Shown piece after piece: positions 8,281 through 13,604 of a stretch of 13,604 nt of DNA (positions within the stretch are counted from its first letter, which is position 1; each line of letters begins with the position of its first letter). A program made the position numbers and the translations under genes. Below the pieces are notes generated by a model that saw only the letters and a program-made list of their open reading frames with translations, did no database searches and had not been told where the DNA came from. This stretch comes from Phycisphaeraceae bacterium. Its GTDB lineage: Bacteria; Planctomycetota; Phycisphaerae; Phycisphaerales; UBA1924. The stretch is taken from the NCBI GenBank assembly GCA_009827205.1, contig WUAK01000043.1, forward strand, positions 1 through 13,604. The letters are read 5' to 3'.

Positions 8281-8474
8281 TACTTGGCCTCCTCATCGAT
8301 GACGCTCTTGTCATCATCGTCGTCAAGCGGAATAGATGCGATCTTGTGCGTCAACGATCTCGGTGCAAACAGCACCCGAAGAATCACGGCGATGAACACA
8401 ACCGCGAAGATAATCAGCGCCACCTCGGCCCAGACATGCAGATCGAGGAAACTCATGATGTCGGTCAGTCTCAC
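8280..8474 (-). CDS. ccoQ: CcoQ-like small subunit of cbb3 oxidase
   Basis: A 64-residue single-pass membrane protein between the catalytic subunit and ccoP, the usual place of ccoQ/fixQ, whose product stabilises the complex or CcoP association. A helix spans about residues 14-36, followed by the basic-hydrophobic turn RVLFAPRSLTHKI and an acidic tail containing five consecutive Asp (51-55). Sequence identity to classical CcoQ is low, so the call rests on size, topology and position. The GTG at 8474 is chosen because a GGGAGG lies 6 bases upstream, and the GTGA overlap with the ccoNO stop is a standard coupling arrangement. An internal ATG at 8456 would remove six residues and lacks that spacing. 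Confidence 0.8.
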   Translation of the reverse strand: MRLTDIMSFLDLHVWAEVALIIFAVVFIAVILRVLFAPRSLTHKIASIPLDDDDDKSVIDEEAK

Positions 8475-10783
8475 TGGTCACCTCCCTCGGCGACTTCCTC
8501 GCCCTCGGCTTCGGGCACGGCGTACAGATCCGTCCCGAGCCTCTGCATGTACGCGATCAAGGCGATGATCTGCTTGTCCTCGAGAGGCTCAACGATCTCG
8601 ACACCCGTGTTGCCCGTGCGGATCTGCTCTGCGATCTCAGCAGCCTGTGCACGTGCCAATTCCTCAGCACTCTTGACCGCCTCGCCGTAGGGCGTCCCGA
8701 GCATCGCAAGACCCATGACGCGCGCCTGGATCTCTGCGTAGTTGAGATCCTTCTGCGCCAGATGTTTGTAGCTGGGCATGATGGACCCACCGACCGTGCC
8801 GGGCGGATCGATAAAGTGGCCGTAGTGCCAAGCGGCGTTGGGGTTCGTCACGCCCTCTCGCCCGAGATCAGGCCCGATGCGCCTGCTACCCCACTGGAAC
8901 GGACGGTCGTAGACCGTCTCACCCGGTTTGGTGTAATCGCCGTAACGCTGCGTCTCCGCATAAATCGGACGGATCATCTGCGAGTGGCAGTTGTAGCAGC
9001 CCTCTGCGATGTAGATGTCACGCCCAGCGACCTCTAGAGGCGTGTAAGGCTGAACCGTTGAGATCGTTGTGACATTCGATTTGATGAGGAACGTCGGGAT
9101 GATCTCGAATACCGAAGCGACACTCACCGCGATCACAACCCACACCGTGAACCGCACGGGCAGGCGCTCCCACCGGCGGTGCCAGTGGCCCTGCAGGAAG
9201 CGGTCGCCCGCGTGGCCGACGCCGGCGTTCGCGGTCAGGCGTGACGCGGGAGGGGGACCGTCGTCGTAGTGCTTTGACAGCGCCGGCGCCTGGTGCACGG
9301 GCACCTCGTACTTGGCGGGCCTGTTGCGCCAGGTCATGACCAGGTTGTACCCGCCGATGCACGTGCTCACGAGGAAGAGCGTGCCGCCGACGGCGCGGAT
9401 CCAGTAGAAGGGCATGAGCTTGGTGACGGTCTCGATAAAGCTCGGGTACATCAATGACCCGCTCTCATCGAATGCGCGCCACATCAGGCCCTGGGTGATG
9501 CCCGCGGTGTAGATCGAGATCACGTAGAGAAGAATACCGATCGTGCCCATCCAGAAGTGCATGCTCGCGAGCTTCATGGAGTACAGCGACTTGGCCTGGA
9601 AGAGCCTCGGCGCGAGCCAGTAGAGCATGCCGAACGTCATGAACGAGTTCCAGCCCAGCGTGCCCGAGTGCACGTGCGCGATGGTCCAGTCCGTGTAGTG
9701 GCTCAGCGCGTTGACCGTTTTGACCGAGAGCAGCGGGCCCTCGAACGTGGACATGCCGTAGAACGTCACGCCAACAACGAAGAACTTGAGCACCGGATCG
9801 GCAGCGACCTTGTGCCAAGCGCCGCGGAGCGTGAGGAGGCCGTTGATCATGCCGCCCCACGATGGCATCCAGAGCATGAGGCTGAAGACCATGCCGAGCG
9901 TCGATGCCCACTGGGGCAGGGCCGTGTAGTGCAGGTGGTGCGGGCCGGCCCAGATGTAGATGAAGACCAGGCTCCAGAAGTGGATGATCGAGAGCTTGTA
10001 ACTAAACACAGGCCTGTTGGCGGCCTTGGGCAGGAAGTAGTACATCAGCCCGAGGAAGGGCGTCGTCAGGAAGAACGCAACAGCGTTGTGGCCGTACCAC
10101 CACTGCATGAACGCGTCCTGCACGCCTGCGTACACGGGGTAGCTCTTCATCAGGTTCGAAGCGCTGGTGATCTCGCCCGTCTTGATGAACTCAACGACGC
10201 CGATCGGGATCCAGACGTTGTTGAAGACGTGCAGGATCGTGACGGCGACGAGACTGGCGATGTAGAACCAGAGCGCAACGTACATGTGCCGCTCGCGACG
10301 CTTGATGAGCGTCATCATGAAGTTCGTGCCGAAGAAACCGAGCCAGACGACCGCGATCGCCAGGTCGATGGGCCACTCAAGCTCGGCGTACTCCTTGCCC
10401 TGCGTGATGCCCAGCGGGAGCGTGATCGCTGCACTGACGATGATCAGCTGCCAGCCCCAGAAGTGAAGCTTGCTGAGCTTGTCTGACCACATCCGCGCCT
10501 TGCACAGCCGCTGGGTCGAGTAGTAGACGGCAGTGAAGATGGCGTTACCCGCAAACGCAAAGATCGCCGCGTTCGTGTGCAGCGGGCGGAGCCTGCCGAA
10601 AGCAACCTCCGGTATCAAATTGAACTGCGGGAACGCGAGCTGGAACGCCAGGATCACCCCGACGAGGAACGCGACGATTCCCCAGATCAGCGTCGCCCAG
10701 AAAAACTTCCGAACGATGGCGTCGTCATACGAGAAGCTCTCGAGCTCGGTCCGACCACCCACACCAGACTGAATAGCTGTCAT
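8471..10783 (-). CDS. ccoNO: cbb3-type cytochrome c oxidase fused catalytic and cytochrome subunits CcoN-CcoO
   Basis: A 770-residue fusion of the heme-copper catalytic subunit I (about 20-485) and the monoheme cytochrome subunit II (about 535-755). It reduces O2 to water with electrons from c-type cytochromes, with high O2 affinity in the cbb3 class. CcoN part: low-spin heme b His H69 (RPLHTN) and H372; CuB ligands H232 (WYGHN), H282 and H283 (IWAGPHH); the cross-linking Tyr expected at Y276 (FIYIW); heme b3 His H370 (IAHVH). CcoO part: one membrane helix (about 543-565), heme site CYNCH (596-600), RIGPDLGREG (635-644) and distal Met M669 (SIMPSY). The linker (about 486-535) is polar, His/Pro-rich and cytoplasmic. 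Twelve CcoN helices would put both ends inside, so joining CcoO's N-terminus is topologically consistent. The ATG has an AGGGAG 9 bases upstream. Confidence 0.97.
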   Translation of the reverse strand: MTAIQSGVGGRTELESFSYDDAIVRKFFWATLIWGIVAFLVGVILAFQLAFPQFNLIPEVAFGRLRPLHTNAAIFAFAGNAIFTAVYYSTQRLCKARMWSDKLSKLHFWGWQLIIVSAAITLPLGITQGKEYAELEWPIDLAIAVVWLGFFGTNFMMTLIKRRERHMYVALWFYIASLVAVTILHVFNNVWIPIGVVEFIKTGEITSASNLMKSYPVYAGVQDAFMQWWYGHNAVAFFLTTPFLGLMYYFLPKAANRPVFSYKLSIIHFWSLVFIYIWAGPHHLHYTALPQWASTLGMVFSLMLWMPSWGGMINGLLTLRGAWHKVAADPVLKFFVVGVTFYGMSTFEGPLLSVKTVNALSHYTDWTIAHVHSGTLGWNSFMTFGMLYWLAPRLFQAKSLYSMKLASMHFWMGTIGILLYVISIYTAGITQGLMWRAFDESGSLMYPSFIETVTKLMPFYWIRAVGGTLFLVSTCIGGYNLVMTWRNRPAKYEVPVHQAPALSKHYDDGPPPASRLTANAGVGHAGDRFLQGHWHRRWERLPVRFTVWVVIAVSVASVFEIIPTFLIKSNVTTISTVQPYTPLEVAGRDIYIAEGCYNCHSQMIRPIYAETQRYGDYTKPGETVYDRPFQWGSRRIGPDLGREGVTNPNAAWHYGHFIDPPGTVGGSIMPSYKHLAQKDLNYAEIQARVMGLAMLGTPYGEAVKSAEELARAQAAEIAEQIRTGNTGVEIVEPLEDKQIIALIAYMQRLGTDLYAVPEAEGEEVAEGGDQ
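8481..8486 (-). promoter_or_regulatory. Shine-Dalgarno GGGAGG of ccoQ
   Basis: GGGAGG on the minus strand inside the last codons of ccoNO, 6 bases before the GTG of ccoQ. It supports the GTG at 8474 as the start. Confidence 0.7.
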
Positions 10784-10800
10784 CGAGTCATGCTCCCTGC

Positions 10801-10813
10801 GGGCGAAACGCCC
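10801..10813 (-). promoter_or_regulatory. Small hairpin in the ccoNO leader
   Basis: GGGCG-TTT-CGCCC, a perfect 5-bp stem with a 3-base loop in the transcript, 2 bases upstream of the Shine-Dalgarno (10793-10798) of ccoNO. It could affect ribosome access or mRNA stability, but it is short and may be chance in GC-rich DNA. Confidence 0.3.
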
Positions 10814-10893
10814 TCGTATCTCGCTCGGACTTGGCTCCTAGAAGGAACCCGGTACTGGATTGCTGCCTCTGAGCCGGCATCTTGCTTCCATTT

Positions 10894-10919
10894 GTAGATA
10901 TATTTATGCTCTAATCTAC
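10894..10919. promoter_or_regulatory. Inverted repeat GTAGAT-N14-ATCTAC, candidate Rrf2 operator over the cco promoter
   Basis: Two perfect 6-base arms (10894-10899 and 10914-10919) with a 14-base AT-rich spacer, 26 bases overall, a size usual for a dimeric regulator. The left arm with its spacer (TAGATATATTT) loosely resembles half sites of NsrR-type Rrf2 proteins. It covers the spacer and -10 of the proposed oxidase promoter, a position suited to repression. Binding by the adjacent Rrf2 protein is inference from position. Confidence 0.5.
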
Positions 10920-10928
10920 CATCGTCAA
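10901..10928 (-). promoter_or_regulatory. Candidate sigma70-like promoter of the cbb3 operon
   Basis: On the minus strand, TTGACG (10928-10923) resembles a -35 box (5 of 6 to TTGACA). After 16 bases, TAAATA (10906-10901) is a weaker -10 within the only AT-rich patch of the intergenic region. The predicted start of transcription would be near 10894, leaving a leader of about 110 bases. No TTGAT-N4-ATCAA FNR/ANR box is visible nearby. The -10 match is only 3 of 6, so the exact boxes are uncertain. Confidence 0.45.
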
Positions 10929-10942
10929 GTATTGCAGACAAC

Positions 10943-10959
10943 TTTGGTCCAAATTGGAC
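10943..10959. promoter_or_regulatory. Overlapping palindromes TTTGG-T-CCAAA and GTCCAA-A-TTGGAC
   Basis: TTTGGTCCAAATTGGAC contains two perfect interleaved inverted repeats: an 11-base one (10943-10953) and a 13-base one (10947-10959). It lies upstream of the proposed oxidase -35 and about 60 bases before the rrf2 start codon, so it could serve either divergent promoter. It is unlike the GTAGAT repeat, which suggests a second regulator or a second class of site. Confidence 0.45.
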
Positions 10960-11020
10960 GCAGATCACCTGGCTGGTCGACTAGGCTCTCACAATTCAGG
11001 GCCTTTGGAGGTAGAACTCT

Positions 11021-11458
11021 GTGTTCTCACGTACGACTGAATATGCCCTAAGGGCAATGGTGCTGCTCTCGCAGACCGAGGGCAGGGCGACGGCGACCGA
11101 GATCGCCGAGCAGACCAGAGTCCCCGTCCGCTACATGTCCAAAGTTCTGCAAACCCTTTCCGAGTCAGGGCTTGTCGATTCCCAGCGAGGCCCGAACGGC
11201 GGCTTCTGGCTCTCACGCGCCGCCGATGAGATCACGCTCCTGGATGTCGTCGATTGCTTCGAGCCCATCCAGCGCATCACCAAGTGCCCCATCGACCTGC
11301 CCGAGCACTGCGACCACCTCTGCCCCTTGCACGTCGAGATGGACCACCTCGCGAAAGTCGCGCGCGAACGCCTGGGCGGCACAACACTCGCCTCGGTGAT
11401 GGACAAATCGATTGTGCCGCTGGGACTGAAACTCAAGTCGCACAAGAGCGACAGCTAG
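11021..11458 (+). CDS. Rrf2-family transcriptional regulator, divergent from the cbb3 operon
   Basis: A 145-residue winged-helix regulator of the Rrf2/IscR/NsrR family. The N-terminal DNA-binding domain begins with the family-typical SRTTEYALRAMVLL (3-16). It includes TATEIAEQTRVPVRYMSKVLQTLSESGLV (24-52), with the recognition helix near 36-48, and the wing QRGPNGGFWLSR (55-66). The effector part carries C79, C89, C97 and C101, with C89-x7-C97-x3-C101 in the CPIDLPEHCDHLCPLH segment. This could hold an iron-sulfur cluster, as in IscR or NsrR, though their spacing (x5, x5) differs. The GTG start has GGAGG (11007-11011) 9 bases upstream. The gene is divergent from ccoNO across 237 bases, so it probably controls that operon and itself. 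It ends 3 bases before the end of the convergent PD40 gene. Confidence 0.92.
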   Translation: MFSRTTEYALRAMVLLSQTEGRATATEIAEQTRVPVRYMSKVLQTLSESGLVDSQRGPNGGFWLSRAADEITLLDVVDCFEPIQRITKCPIDLPEHCDHLCPLHVEMDHLAKVARERLGGTTLASVMDKSIVPLGLKLKSHKSDS

Positions 11459-11461
11459 GCA

Positions 11462-12652
11462 TCACTCACCGCCGAGGCCGTTCCACTTTGCGATCCAGAG
11501 CTGGCTCGAGGCCTTGCCGTCGGGTGAGCGATCGTCGCCGCGCTGCGCGGTCCACATCATGTACTCACCGTCATTGCTAAACACCGGCAGACCATCGAAC
11601 CCAGCCGCGTGCGTGATGCGGATCGGCTCGTGCCGCTCTTCCGGGTTGTCGGCATCGAAGGGGATCGCAAAGACCTCATAGTTGCCGTGGCTCACCTGGC
11701 TCGTCGCGTACAGCAGGTACTCGCCCGAGGGATGCCAGAACGGCGCCCAGTTGACGTGGCGGTTGTCGGTGAGCTGGATTTCCCTCGAAATCCCGGTGAT
11801 TTTGCCCGTTTCGTCGTACGCGAGCTCCGACACGAACAGCTGCAGCAGGTTGTTGCCCTTGCGGTCCGAGCGGTAGCAGATCCACTTGCCGTCGGGCGAG
11901 AAGAAAGGCCCGCCGTCGTAGCCCTCCGCCTCAACGAGGATTGTGTGCTCCTCGGTTTCGGTGTCGTACACCCAGAGATCAGCGTCGGGCCTGCCCTGCT
12001 CGTTTGACTTCTCTTCGTCAACCTGTGCGTAGAGAATGTGCCTTGCATCCGGCGAGTAAGAACACTCGGCCGTGTACCCCGGACGATCAATCACGACATC
12101 AACAAACTCGTGCATATCCGGCGCATCCATCCAGCCGAAACGCGTGTTGCTGTTGTAGAAACCGATCTCCCATCCGCTCGGCACACCCATTTCGCGTTCG
12201 ACCTGTCGGCCGTACTCAACAATTTTCATCTCACTCGGGAACGCCCATCGGTACCTGCCGCTGCCCCGTTGGTAACCTGGCACGTTGTCCGCGCTGGGTT
12301 CTACCAGTGTCGAACCGAAGAGAACCACGCCGGGCTCAGTCGGGTGAAACCAGGCACATGTATTGGCAGACCCAATCGGAGCCAACGGCCTCACCAGCCC
12401 GCTGCCGCTCGTTGCGAGATCCAAGATGTACATGCTGTAGTGCTGGCTCTCTGATCCTGCGGGGATGGCTTGGAACACAACCTGCTTCCCATCCGGCGAG
12501 AAGTAGCTCTCCCCCGCTTTCGCCCAGTCCTCCGCAAACGTCAGCTGCCTGATCTCGCTCAGGAACTTCGACTCCGCCTCGGGATCCGCCTGCGGACCAT
12601 TGCTTGGCTGGCTGACGATGGCTGCGGCGATCAGGGCTATCTGGCTGAGCAT
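11462..12652 (-). CDS. Exported PD40/TolB-like beta-propeller protein
   Basis: A 396-residue protein with an apparent signal peptide (about residues 1-19, MLSQIALIAAAIVSQPSNG; no lipobox Cys), so probably periplasmic. The mature part is a WD40-like/PD40 propeller with repeated blades: YFSPDGK (50-56), SYSPDARHILYA (198-209), FFSPDGKWICY (250-260), HPSGEYLLYAT (307-317) and FSNDGEYMMW (358-367). PD40 repeats occur in TolB and in the propeller of oligopeptidases, but no peptidase or TolB N-terminal domain is present, so the function is unknown. Part of the middle (about 90-190) does not match the repeat. The ATG at 12652 is chosen over a TTG at 12691 because it starts the signal peptide and has a GGAG 9 bases upstream. 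It is convergent with the Rrf2 gene and divergent from rpsP. Confidence 0.85.
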   Translation of the reverse strand: MLSQIALIAAAIVSQPSNGPQADPEAESKFLSEIRQLTFAEDWAKAGESYFSPDGKQVVFQAIPAGSESQHYSMYILDLATSGSGLVRPLAPIGSANTCAWFHPTEPGVVLFGSTLVEPSADNVPGYQRGSGRYRWAFPSEMKIVEYGRQVEREMGVPSGWEIGFYNSNTRFGWMDAPDMHEFVDVVIDRPGYTAECSYSPDARHILYAQVDEEKSNEQGRPDADLWVYDTETEEHTILVEAEGYDGGPFFSPDGKWICYRSDRKGNNLLQLFVSELAYDETGKITGISREIQLTDNRHVNWAPFWHPSGEYLLYATSQVSHGNYEVFAIPFDADNPEERHEPIRITHAAGFDGLPVFSNDGEYMMWTAQRGDDRSPDGKASSQLWIAKWNGLGGE

Positions 12653-12819
12653 GGCATGGGTCTCCGGTTTCCAATTGAGACTAGGACGCAAGTAGGCCCC
12701 AAGCCCGTCCCGGGCCTATGCTTGGCCTCGTCCGGGTGGAATTGGCCCCCCCGGCACACAAACCCACGGCGTGCCAGCGGCTCTGACCGGCCCGGCGCCC
12801 CGGCCACGGAGAATCTGAA
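12653..12819. promoter_or_regulatory. Divergent intergenic region and rpsP leader with nested GC-rich inverted repeats
   Basis: 167 bases between the PD40 gene and rpsP that must hold the promoters for both. I see TTGAGA (12675-12680) on the + strand but no convincing -10 at the right spacing. TAGGCCC (12693-12699) pairs with GGGCCTA (12712-12718). The alternatives GCCC/GGGC (12703-12706 with 12712-12715) and CCAAGC/GCTTGG (12699-12704 with 12720-12725) are mutually competing stems. They may be a transcript leader structure or an operator; the evidence is only the repeats. Confidence 0.35.
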
Positions 12820-13245
12820 ATGGTCAAGCTTCGCTTCCAGCGTCACGGACGCACCCACCGCCCCTTCTACCGCCTCGTTGCTGTCGACGCCCGCTTCAAG
12901 CGGAACGGCAAGTACCTCGAGCGCCTCGGCTGGTTCAACCCAACCCCGGGCGAGGGCGAAAAGAACCTCGAACTCGACGGCGACCGCATCAAGTACTGGC
13001 TGAGCGTCGGCGCCCAGCCCTCGGACACCGTGCGCGACATCCTTGCTGACAACGACCTGCTGACGCCCAAGCTCGCAGCCAAGCGTGAGAAGGACCGCGA
13101 GATGGACAACAAGCGTCGCGAGAAGCGCGAGGCAGCAGCCGCCGCGGCAAAGAAGGCCGAGGAAGAGGCCGCCGCTGCAGCAGCCAAGGCCGAAGAGGAA
13201 GCCAAGGCCGCCGAGGCTGAAGAGGCACCGGCAGAGGGCGAATAA
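12820..13245 (+). CDS. rpsP: Small ribosomal subunit protein bS16 with long Ala/Glu/Lys tail
   Basis: Ribosomal protein S16, a primary 30S assembly protein contacting 16S rRNA. Residues 1-82 form the conserved core: MVKLRFQRHGRTHRPFYRLV, then DARFKRNGKYLERLGWFNP and a DRIKYWLSVGAQPSDTVRDIL segment. The remaining 59 residues are an extension with a basic run (KREKDREMDNKRREKREA) leading into a low-complexity Ala/Glu/Lys repeat likely to form a single helix, ending in an acidic PAEGE. E. coli S16 has 82 residues, so the tail nearly doubles the protein; such tails occur in some other phyla. The ATG has GGAGA (12808-12812) 7 bases upstream. An intrinsic terminator follows 28 bases after the stop. 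Confidence 0.97.
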   Translation: MVKLRFQRHGRTHRPFYRLVAVDARFKRNGKYLERLGWFNPTPGEGEKNLELDGDRIKYWLSVGAQPSDTVRDILADNDLLTPKLAAKREKDREMDNKRREKREAAAAAAKKAEEEAAAAAAKAEEEAKAAEAEEAPAEGE

Positions 13246-13273
13246 GCCTCGCCGCTCAATCACAAGAACCCCG

Positions 13274-13309
13274 AGAGCCGCGAGCAAAGTCTCGCGGCTC
13301 TTTCTTTCT
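13274..13309 (+). terminator. Rho-independent terminator after rpsP
   Basis: An 11-bp perfect stem (13274-13284 with 13291-13301, AGAGCCGCGAG / CTCGCGGCTCT) with a 6-base loop, CAAAGT, followed by TTTCTTTCT. It lies between rpsP and trmD and would end or attenuate the rpsP transcript. Confidence 0.88.
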
Positions 13310-13329
13310 CACGGGTATCCTGCTCAGAG

Positions 13330-13604
13330 ATGCGCTTCGACATCCTCACAACCTTCCCCGAGATGTTCACGCCCGATGCGCCGGGTGCACTCGGTATCTC
13401 GATACCCGCGCGAGCGCGAGCCGCGGGATTGGTTGATTGGCACGCGACCAACATCCGCGATCACGCGGGCAACAAGCACGACAAGACCGACCGCAGGCCT
13501 TTCGGTGGAGGCCCCGGCATGGTCATGTCGTGTCAGCCAATCTGGGACGCGGTTGAAGCCGCCGAAGCCCTCGACGATCGACCCGCGACGCGGATCCTCC
13601 TGAC
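13330..13604 (+). CDS. trmD: tRNA (guanine-N1)-methyltransferase TrmD, 3' end cut by window edge
   Basis: The first 91 codons of TrmD, which methylates G37 of tRNAs using S-adenosylmethionine and prevents +1 frameshifts. The frame starts MRFDILTTFPEMF and continues with LVDWHATNIRDHAGNKHDKTDRRPFGGGPGMVM (about 37-69). The last part is the family hallmark around the conserved D-x-P-[FY]-GGG-P-GM segment of the SPOUT fold. The trefoil-knot SAM site lies beyond the window. The ATG at 13330 is preceded only by a weak GAG-type Shine-Dalgarno. It comes 84 bases after the rpsP stop and beyond a terminator, so it may have its own promoter or rely on readthrough. Confidence 0.95.
   Translation, partial: MRFDILTTFPEMFTPDAPGALGISIPARARAAGLVDWHATNIRDHAGNKHDKTDRRPFGGGPGMVMSCQPIWDAVEAAEALDDRPATRILL

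Noticed and set aside
9557..10486. 309-codon open frame on the + strand opposite ccoNO
   Set aside because: It is antisense to the well-supported oxidase gene, its composition is Arg/Glu/His/Val-rich as expected for a shadow frame in GC-rich DNA, and no domain is recognisable.
10780..10968. 62-codon minus-strand frame ending ATG-ACT-CGA-TGA that overlaps the ccoNO start, a possible leader peptide
   Set aside because: Its last ATG is too close to the AGGGAG site, which fits the ccoNO ATG better, and the longer frame has no recognisable features.
10784..11020. FNR/ANR box (TTGAT-N4-ATCAA) upstream of ccoNO
   Set aside because: I searched both strands by eye; only single half-like elements such as TTGAC occur, with no paired half at the right spacing.
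11459..11461. Bidirectional terminator between the Rrf2 gene and the PD40 gene
   Set aside because: The gap is 3 bases and no stem with a T tract is visible on either side.

Overview
The window looks like a chromosomal segment of a GC-rich, aerobic or microaerobic Gram-negative bacterium. A planctomycete of the Phycisphaerae type is the best guess. The hints are a fused CcoN-CcoO oxidase subunit, a CcoP with a single heme, TPR-sulfotransferases, a PD40 propeller protein and an S16 with a long Ala/Glu/Lys tail. No rRNA or marker phylogeny is available, so the taxonomy is inference.

Positions 1-2231 hold two sulfotransferase genes that converge tail to tail and overlap by 6 bases. The left one (+ strand) is cut by the window edge and lacks its 5'-PSB loop. 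The right one (- strand) is a complete TPR-sulfotransferase that begins 3 bases after ccoS.

Positions 2235-10783 (all - strand, read right to left) form a compact cbb3-type cytochrome c oxidase operon: ccoN-ccoO fusion, ccoQ, monoheme ccoP, ccoG, fixH/ccoH, a TauE/SafE-type (SulE/DsbD_2) membrane protein, ccoI copper P-type ATPase and ccoS. Junctions overlap or lie within 0-10 bases, except for a 47-base gap between ccoP and ccoG. The products divide into the terminal oxidase itself (CcoNO, Q, P) and its copper delivery and assembly machinery (CcoG, H, the SulE-like protein, I, S). The TPR-sulfotransferase is probably the last cistron of the transcript.

Positions 10784-11020 are the intergenic control region between the oxidase operon and a divergent Rrf2-family regulator (11021-11458, +). 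I see a plausible sigma70-like promoter for the operon, an inverted repeat GTAGAT-N14-ATCTAC lying over its -10 and spacer, and a separate pair of overlapping palindromes (TTTGGTCCAAATTGGAC). The simplest model is that the Rrf2 protein, which carries four cysteines in its effector region, senses iron-sulfur, redox or NO status and controls the operon and itself. I see no canonical FNR/ANR box.

Positions 11462-12652 (-) encode an exported PD40/TolB-like beta-propeller of unknown role. Positions 12820-13245 (+) encode ribosomal protein S16 (rpsP), followed by a strong intrinsic terminator. The first 91 codons of trmD run off the right edge; rimM, which often lies between rpsP and trmD, is absent here.

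No tRNA, rRNA, CRISPR array, insertion sequence or prophage signal was seen, and no stretch over 300 bases lacks a gene. The nearest thing to an undescribed system is the Rrf2-controlled oxidase operon with a sulfotransferase attached to its 3' end.
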